Assembly (NCBI RefSeq): GCF_008087085.1
Contig: NZ_VIYJ01000002.1
Span: forward strand, 496,001-560,000
Direction: 5' to 3'
Source of the DNA: Nocardioides rubriscoriae
GTDB taxonomy: Bacteria; Actinomycetota; Actinomycetes; Propionibacteriales; Nocardioidaceae
Length of the DNA: 64,000 bases
Translations under genes and position numbers: made by a program
Notes under the pieces: generated by a model
Database searches by the model: none
Seen by the model: the letters and a program-made list of their open reading frames with translations, nothing else
What the model was told of the DNA's origin: nothing
Shown: one piece after another, positions 55,874-64,000 of the stretch
How positions within the stretch are numbered: the first letter of the stretch is position 1
How the letters are laid out: each line of letters opens with the position of its first letter

Positions 55874-56605
55874 ATGGCAACCGTGATCCTCGTCCGACAC
55901 GGCCGGACGACGGCCAACGCGTCGGGCACCCTGGCCGGGCGGCTCCCCGGCGTCCGGCTCGACGACGTCGGCACCGGTCAGGCGCAGCGCACGGGCGAGC
56001 GGCTCGCCCCCGTGCCGCTGGCCGCGATCGTCAGCAGCCCGCTCGAGCGCTGCCGGCAGACCGCGAAGGCACTGGTGGCGGCCCGCGAGACCGCGCCGCG
56101 GGTGACGACCGACAAGGGCATCAGCGAGTGCGACTACGGCGAGTGGCAGGGCCGGCTCCTGCGCGACCTGGCCAAGGAGCCGCTGTGGAAGACCGTCCAG
56201 ACCCAGCCGTCGGCCGCGGCCTTCCCCGGCGGGGAGTCGATGCAGACGATGCAGGCCCGGTCGGTGGCCGCCGTACGACGCCACGACGCCGCCATCGAGG
56301 CCGAGCACGGGGCCGGCGCGGTGTGGGTGGCGGTCAGCCACGGCGACATCATCAAGTCGGTGCTGGCCGACGCGCTCGGCATGCACCTCGACCTGTTCCA
56401 GCGACTCAACGTCGACCCCGCGTCGGTGTCGATCATCCGCTACACCGGGACCCGTCCCTACGTGCTGGCCACCAACACCCACGCCGGCGACCTGTCGTGG
56501 CTCGTGCCGCCGCCACCGAAGAAGAAGTCGCGCTCACGTCGTAGCACGGCCACGACCGACGACGCCCCCGTCGGGGGTGGCGCGGGCCCCTCGACCGCGC
56601 CCTAG
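55874..56605 (+). CDS. Histidine phosphatase family protein, MSMEG_4193 type
   Basis: A 243-residue phosphoglycerate-mutase-like phosphatase. It opens MATVILVRHGRTTANASG (catalytic RHG near 8-10), with SSPLERCRQTA near 55, ISECDYGEWQG near 84 (acid) and VWVAVSHGDIIKSVLADALG near 150 (second catalytic His). The C-terminal 40 residues are a basic/Pro-rich tail (PPPPKKKSRSRR). The family is actinobacterial and lies beside DUF3090 and SCO1664-type genes in mycothiol producers. The substrate is not established. Confidence 0.9.
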   Translation: MATVILVRHGRTTANASGTLAGRLPGVRLDDVGTGQAQRTGERLAPVPLAAIVSSPLERCRQTAKALVAARETAPRVTTDKGISECDYGEWQGRLLRDLAKEPLWKTVQTQPSAAAFPGGESMQTMQARSVAAVRRHDAAIEAEHGAGAVWVAVSHGDIIKSVLADALGMHLDLFQRLNVDPASVSIIRYTGTRPYVLATNTHAGDLSWLVPPPPKKKSRSRRSTATTDDAPVGGGAGPSTAP

Positions 56606-56608
56606 GCT
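56603..56608 (+). promoter_or_regulatory. -10-like element of the DUF3090 gene
   Basis: TAGGCT, ending 9 nt before the ATG at 56618. An overlapping TAGGGG and a GGGGA ribosome-binding-like stretch also lie in this short gap, so the gene may have both a promoter and read-through. Confidence 0.35.
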
Positions 56609-56617
56609 AGGGGAGAC

Positions 56618-57199
56618 ATGCCGATCATCCACGCCTTCGACCCGCCGGAACGCTTCGTCGCCGGCACCGTCGGCGAGCCCGGCGCCCGCACGTTCTTCCT
56701 CCAGGCCCGCACCGGCGTGCGCGTCACCTCGGTGTCGCTGGAGAAGCAGCAGGTGGCCGCCCTCGCCGAACGCATCGACGAGCTCCTCGACGAGGTGATG
56801 TCGACGCAGACCTCGTCCGTGGTCCCCGCGGTCGCGCCGCTCGGCCTCGAGGACAGCGCCCCACTCGAGCAGCCCATCCAGGAGGAGTTCCGCGCCGGCA
56901 CCATGACGCTGTCGTGGGACCCCGCCGACGAGCGGGTGGTGATCGAGGTCTTCCCCTTCACCGAGGCGGCCGTGGTCTCGCCCGACCAGGTCGACGAGGA
57001 CTTCGAGGAGCCGGAGCCCGAGGAGCTGTTCCTGGTCCGCATCACCCCGGCGGCGGCCCGCTCCTTCGTGCAGCGCACCGAGCAGGTGCTCGAGGCCGGA
57101 CGGCCCAGCTGCCCGTTCTGCGGCAACCCGATCGACCCCGACGGCCACCTCTGCGTGCGCGCCAACGGCTTCCGGCGACGCGACCCGCAGGCTCCCTGA
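56618..57199 (+). CDS. DUF3090 family protein
   Basis: A 193-residue actinobacterial protein starting PIIHAFDPPERFVAGTVGEP. It continues with GARTFFLQARTGVRVTSVSLEK and ends in a zinc-knuckle-like CPFCGNPIDPDGHLC near residue 165. The middle has QPIQEEFRAGTMTLSWD. Its function is unknown. It is consistently found between the MSMEG_4193-type phosphatase and the SCO1664-type protein near mshC, which suggests a shared role in mycothiol-linked chemistry; this is inference from neighbourhood only. Confidence 0.9.
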   Translation: MPIIHAFDPPERFVAGTVGEPGARTFFLQARTGVRVTSVSLEKQQVAALAERIDELLDEVMSTQTSSVVPAVAPLGLEDSAPLEQPIQEEFRAGTMTLSWDPADERVVIEVFPFTEAAVVSPDQVDEDFEEPEPEELFLVRITPAAARSFVQRTEQVLEAGRPSCPFCGNPIDPDGHLCVRANGFRRRDPQAP

Positions 57200-57213
57200 G
57201 GCCGGTCGACGGC

Positions 57214-57957
57214 GTGGGAGAGCTGGAGCTGCGCGGGCGCATCATGCCCGCGTCCAACGCGACGTTCCTCGGCGAGCTCGACGGGGTCAAGGTCGTCTAC
57301 AAGCCGGTCCGCGGCGAGCGCCCGCTGTGGGACTTTCCCGACGGCACCCTCGCCGACCGCGAGGTGGCGGCGTACGCCGTCTCGCAGGCGATCGGATGGG
57401 ACGTCGTCCCGCGCACGTGGCTGGGGGACGGTCCGCACGGCCCCGGCATGGTGCAGGAGTGGCAGGAGCCCGACCCCGACCAGGAGGCGGTCACCCTGAT
57501 CCGCACCGGCACCGTCCCCGAGGGGATGCTGCCGGTCTTCGAGGGCCTCGACGACCACGACCGCGACGTCACGCTGGTGCACGAGGACTCCGCGGCCCTG
57601 CGACGCATGGCGGTCTTCGACGTGATCACCAACAACGCCGACCGCAAGGGCGGCCACGTCCTGGAGATGTCCGACGGCCACCGCTACGGCGTCGACCACG
57701 GCCTGACCTTCCACCACGAGCCCAAGCTGCGCACGGTGCTGTGGGGCTGGCACGGCTACGCCCTCGAGGACGAGCACGTCGCGGGCGTCGAGCGGGTGCT
57801 CACCGCGCTGGCCGGCGAGCTCGGCGACACCCTGGCCGACCACCTGACCGATCTCGAGATCGACACGTTCTCGCGGCGCTGCCGCCGGTTGCTCGACCGG
57901 GCGGTCATGCCGGCACCCCGCGGCGAGTGGCCCCAGATCCCCTGGCCGCCATTCTGA
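57214..57957 (+). CDS. SCO1664 family protein (PI3/4-kinase-like fold)
   Basis: A 247-residue protein. It shows GRIMPASNATFLGELDGVKVVYKPVRGERPLWDFP near residues 6-40 (the Lys of VVYKPV at the ATP-binding position), MVQEWQEPDP near 80, VFDVITNNADRKGGH near 135 (the DxxxxNxDRxxxN-like catalytic loop) and GVDHGLTFHHEPKLRTVLWGW near 155 (the DHG metal loop). This is a lipid/protein-kinase-like active site; the substrate is unknown. The GTG at 57214 lies 15 bp after the DUF3090 stop. An alternative in-frame start would overlap DUF3090. Confidence 0.88.
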   Translation: MGELELRGRIMPASNATFLGELDGVKVVYKPVRGERPLWDFPDGTLADREVAAYAVSQAIGWDVVPRTWLGDGPHGPGMVQEWQEPDPDQEAVTLIRTGTVPEGMLPVFEGLDDHDRDVTLVHEDSAALRRMAVFDVITNNADRKGGHVLEMSDGHRYGVDHGLTFHHEPKLRTVLWGWHGYALEDEHVAGVERVLTALAGELGDTLADHLTDLEIDTFSRRCRRLLDRAVMPAPRGEWPQIPWPPF

Positions 57958-58194
57958 GTCAATTGGGTCTCCTGACGGCGGTCTCGAGCCGCACGCCCGC
58001 ACTGCCTGGAGGCGCTGCCGCCGGTCTGGTCCGGCGGGCGTGACCGGCTCGGCGGACCGCCGTCGTCGACGTGCGCCGTGTGGTCGGCTCTTCGTGTGGC
58101 CCGGGCGCCTGTGCCATGTGGGGGTCGCACGCCACTTCGTGCCGGGCCCGTCGGCGACGCACCCCGCGCCTGGGTCGGGAGTCGAGCCACGCCC

Positions 58195-58200
58195 TAGAGT
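58195..58200 (+). promoter_or_regulatory. -10 element of mshC
   Basis: TAGAGT, ending 6 nt before the ATG at 58207. The 249-bp gap before it (57958-58206) holds nothing else I can support. Confidence 0.55.
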
Positions 58201-58206
58201 TCCCTC

Positions 58207-59451
58207 ATGCGTTCCTGGTCGGCTCCTGAGGTCCCCACCCTGCCCGTGACAGGCCCGCCGGTGGTCCTCCACGACACCGCGAGCGGGGGCCCGGTCACCG
58301 TGACGCCGGCCCACGGCGGCCCGGCCCGCCTCTACGTCTGCGGCATCACCCCCTACGACGCGACCCACCTCGGCCACGCGGCGACCTACGTCGGATTCGA
58401 CCTGCTCCTGCGGGCCTGGCGCAACGCGGGCCACCAGGTGCGCTACGTCCAGAACGTCACCGACGTCGACGACCCGCTCCTCGAGCGCGCGACCAAGGTG
58501 AAGGTCGACTGGGTCGAGCTCGCCGAGCGCGAGACCGAGCTCTTCCGCCAGGACATGCAGGCCCTGCGGGTGCTCCCGCCCGACCACTACATCGGCGCCG
58601 TCGAGTCGATCCCGCTGGCCATCGAGATGATCGAGGCGCTCGACGAGGCGGGGGCGATCTACCGGGTCGAGAGCGACCTCTACTACGCCGTCAACGCCGA
58701 CCCGGCCTTCGGCGCCGAGTCCGGCTACGACCGCGAGACGATGCTCCGGTTCTTCGGCGAGCGCGGCGGCGACCCGGGTCGCCCGGGCAAGCAGGACCCC
58801 CTCGACTGCGTCGTGTGGCGCGGTGAGCGCGAGGGCGAGCCGTCGTGGCCCAGCCCGTTCGGCGCCGGACGGCCCGGCTGGCACATCGAGTGCGCCGCCA
58901 TCGCCCGCCACCACCTCGGCGGCGAGTTCGAGGTGCAGGGCGGCGGCAGCGACCTGGTCTTCCCGCACCACGAGATGTGCGCCGGCCACGCCCAGGTCGT
59001 CGAGCCGGGCACCCGCTTCGCGCAGGTCTACAGCCACGCCGGGATGGTCGGCTACGACGGCGAGAAGATGTCGAAGTCGCGCGGCAACCTGGTCTTCGTC
59101 TCCGCGCTGCGCAACAGCGACATCGACCCGATGGCCATCCGCCTGGCCCTGCTGCGCCACCACTTCCGCAGCGACTGGGAGTGGGTCGACGCCGAGCTCT
59201 TCGAGGCCGTCGACGACGTCACCCGGTGGCGCAAGGCCGTCGCGCTCGGGGCCGGCGCCCCCGCGGCCCCCGTCGTCCAGGAGGTCCTCGCGGCCCTCGC
59301 CGACGACCTCGACGCCCCCCGGGCCGTCGCCGCGGTCGACGCGTGGGTCGACGCGACCCTCGGCACCGCCGGGCTCGCCGACACCTCCGACCCCGAGGCC
59401 GCCGTGGCGATCCACGCGGTCGTCGACGCCGCCCTCGGCCTGAGCCTCTGA
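58207..59451 (+). CDS. mshC: Mycothiol synthesis cysteine ligase
   Basis: Joins cysteine to glucosaminyl-inositol in an ATP-dependent step of mycothiol synthesis. The 414-residue protein is a cysteinyl-tRNA-synthetase relative. Class I motifs are THLGHA near residue 55 (HIGH-like) and [10 protein letters not shown] near 286 (KMSKS). Zinc/cysteine-binding residues lie in [10 protein letters not shown] near 42, WHIECAAIA near 222 and HHEMCAGHA near 255. The shortened C terminus without tRNA-binding domain distinguishes MshC from CysS. Mycothiol is the main low-molecular-weight thiol of most actinobacteria, so this gene is a strong taxonomic marker. Confidence 0.96.
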   Translation: MRSWSAPEVPTLPVTGPPVVLHDTASGGPVTVTPAHGGPARLYVCGITPYDATHLGHAATYVGFDLLLRAWRNAGHQVRYVQNVTDVDDPLLERATKVKVDWVELAERETELFRQDMQALRVLPPDHYIGAVESIPLAIEMIEALDEAGAIYRVESDLYYAVNADPAFGAESGYDRETMLRFFGERGGDPGRPGKQDPLDCVVWRGEREGEPSWPSPFGAGRPGWHIECAAIARHHLGGEFEVQGGGSDLVFPHHEMCAGHAQVVEPGTRFAQVYSHAGMVGYDGEKMSKSRGNLVFVSALRNSDIDPMAIRLALLRHHFRSDWEWVDAELFEAVDDVTRWRKAVALGAGAPAAPVVQEVLAALADDLDAPRAVAAVDAWVDATLGTAGLADTSDPEAAVAIHAVVDAALGLSL

Positions 59452-59478
59452 CCGGACGCCTCGCGCGTACGGCGTCGG

Positions 59479-60345
59479 TCAGGCCCCGGTGGGCGGCGGC
59501 TGGTCGTCGCCTCGGCGCTTGAGGTAGCGCTCGAACTCGCGCGCGATCGCCTCGCCGGAGGCCTCGGGGAGGTCGGCGGTGTCGCGGGTCTCCTCGAGCG
59601 AGCGCACGTAGTCGGCGACGTCCTCGTCCTCCTCGGCGAGCTCGTCGACCCCGCGCTCCCAGGCCCTTGAGTCCTCGGGGAGGTCACCCAGCGGGATCGA
59701 GACCTCGAGCAGGTCCTCGAGCTGGCCCAGCAGCGCCAGCGTCGCCTTGGGGCACGGGGGCTGGGCGACGTAGTGGGGGACCGCGGCCCAGTAGGAGACT
59801 GCGGGCACGTCGAGGCGCACGCAGGCGTCCTGGAACACCCCGACGATGCCCGTCGGACCCTCGTACGTCGACTGCTCGAGCTTGAGCCGGTCGACGAGCT
59901 CCGGCTCGGTCGCCGTGCCGGTGACGGGGATCGGCCGGGTGTGGGGGGTGTCGGCCAGCAGGGCCCCCAGGGTGACGACCAGCTCGCCCCCCAGCTCGTC
60001 GCACGCGGCGAGGAGCTCGGCGCAGAACTGCCGCCAGCGCATGTTGGGCTCGATGCCGCGGATGAGGATCACGTCACGGTCGAGGTCGGGCGGCGAGGCC
60101 ACGGCGATCTGTGTCGTCGGCCACGTGAGGCGCCGGTGGCCGAGGTCGTCGGTGCCGACCATCGGACGGTTGACCTGGAAGTCGTAGAACTCCTCCGGGT
60201 CGATCGCGCCCACGACCCGGGCGTTCCACACGACCATGAGGTGGTCGATGACCGAGGACGCGGCGTCGGCGGCGTCGTTCCACCCCTCGAACGCGGCGAT
60301 GACCAGGGGGTCGACCAGGTCGGGTGTCTCGTCGATCTCGATCAC
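59479..60345 (-). CDS. PAC2 family protein
   Basis: A 288-residue PAC2 (proteasome assembly chaperone 2-like) protein. It reads LVIAAFEGWNDAADAASSVIDHLM near residue 15, RGIEPNMRWRQFCAELL near 95, LVVTLGALLADTPHTRP near 120 and VPAVSYWAAVPHYVAQPPCP near 187. The C terminus is acidic with LPEASGEAIAREFERYLKRR at the end. The eukaryotic homologue assists proteasome assembly; the bacterial role is not known. It sits next to mshC in many actinobacteria. The GTG at 60345 has TAGATT 6 nt upstream. Confidence 0.92.
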   Translation of the reverse strand: MIEIDETPDLVDPLVIAAFEGWNDAADAASSVIDHLMVVWNARVVGAIDPEEFYDFQVNRPMVGTDDLGHRRLTWPTTQIAVASPPDLDRDVILIRGIEPNMRWRQFCAELLAACDELGGELVVTLGALLADTPHTRPIPVTGTATEPELVDRLKLEQSTYEGPTGIVGVFQDACVRLDVPAVSYWAAVPHYVAQPPCPKATLALLGQLEDLLEVSIPLGDLPEDSRAWERGVDELAEEDEDVADYVRSLEETRDTADLPEASGEAIAREFERYLKRRGDDQPPPTGA

Positions 60346-60351
60346 GCGGTC

Positions 60352-60357
60352 AATCTA
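60352..60357 (-). promoter_or_regulatory. -10 element of the PAC2 gene
   Basis: TAGATT on the minus strand, 6 nt before the GTG at 60345. Confidence 0.5.
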
Positions 60358-60561
60358 CTTCGGTCCGCTGCGCCCGCGTCGACGGCGTCGAGAGGCGCGT
60401 CGTGCCCGCGTCCGTGCCCGCGTCCACCGCCACCCGCAGGGGTGGCCGGGCGCCGCGCCGGCGCGGAATCATCTCGGGTAGCCGTTGCGTTCACGCCATC
60501 CGACCACCCGACCCGTGCCGGGCCGCGATTTCGCGGCGCCAGCGGGCGGTGTCACGATTTG

Positions 60562-60593
60562 GGAACACTGTCCGCGTCGTGGACGCAGGTTCC
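60562..60593. repeat. Inverted repeat in the metH upstream region
   Basis: GGAAC (60562-60566) pairs with GTTCC (60589-60593), and inside them GTCC (60570-60573) pairs with GGAC (60581-60584). It lies just before a TACGCT hexamer (60594-60599), a candidate -10 about 27 nt before the metH start. It could be an operator dyad. The 280-bp gap shows no cobalamin-riboswitch B12 box. Confidence 0.35.
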
Positions 60594-60625
60594 TACGCTG
60601 TGACGCGGACCGACAAGGAGTCACG

Positions 60626-64000
<3,375 letters not shown>

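Noticed and set aside
57958..58206. Possible small ORF in the gap before mshC (from 58040)
   Set aside because: It is Arg/Pro-rich, runs into mshC in another frame, and lacks a ribosome binding site. The gap shows only the mshC -10 element.
60346..60625. Cobalamin riboswitch upstream of metH
   Set aside because: I searched by eye for the B12 box and found none. The gap is GC-rich with only a short dyad. A covariance search would be needed to exclude a divergent one.

Overview
The window is high-GC chromosomal DNA from an actinobacterium, most likely a Nocardioides-like member of the Propionibacteriales. The evidence is the mycothiol ligase gene mshC, the actinobacterial marker families around it (MSMEG_4193-type phosphatase, DUF3090, SCO1664-type protein, PAC2 protein), a furA-katG pair, GuaB1, an F420-type LLM oxidoreductase, and many GTG starts with a TANNNT -10 hexamer 6-8 bases upstream (leaderless genes). 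The content is mostly housekeeping. I see no phage, IS element, CRISPR array or rRNA.

Layout. 1-11.1 kb: cyanophycin synthetase and cyanophycinase with a partial cupin gene, a SixA-type phosphatase, a UlaG-like metallo-hydrolase, serB, a VOC protein, an ABC ATPase, and an NfeD-SPFH-TSUP run. 11.1-18.3 kb: small membrane or secreted proteins, an APH-like kinase, an alpha/beta hydrolase, a membrane PP2C phosphatase, and a three-gene ABC-2 exporter. 18.4-25.5 kb: two translationally coupled, very large proteins of unknown function. 25.5-31.1 kb: cysG, a SpoU rRNA methyltransferase, two tandem 28-bp palindromes, def, and two acyl-CoA dehydrogenases behind a palindromic operator. 31.1-40.1 kb: an Ala/Lys-rich protein, a P-loop kinase fused to an LLM oxidoreductase, a YiaA/B protein, DUF2252, galK and guaB1 back to back on an overlapping promoter, a LysR effector domain without its HTH, an NAD-binding epimerase-like protein, and a PEP-mutase-like protein.

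40.1-42.7 kb holds the most unusual locus. An XRE-HTH regulator with a long TPR domain runs convergently into a 45-codon gene. That small gene has a strong RBS and encodes a short exported peptide ending in two cysteines. A membrane-anchored unknown protein is divergent from the peptide gene. The architecture resembles RRNPP peptide quorum sensing, which is known mainly from Firmicutes.

42.7-51.3 kb: katG-furA with a Fur-type operator, a tandem Usp protein, then a five-gene same-strand block: response regulator, histidine kinase, DUF4956, VTC-domain (polyphosphate polymerase-like) protein and PAP2 phosphatase. The same GTGAAG-N4-GATGAA box lies exactly 10 bp from a -10 hexamer in front of both the regulator and the DUF4956 gene, so the two-component system probably controls the VTC operon and itself. 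51.2-64 kb: tRNA-Leu(GAG), an M20 peptidase, a DUF5703-like protein, an aldo/keto reductase, uppP, corA, the conserved mshC neighbourhood, a PAC2 protein, and a 3'-truncated metH that starts at TTG.
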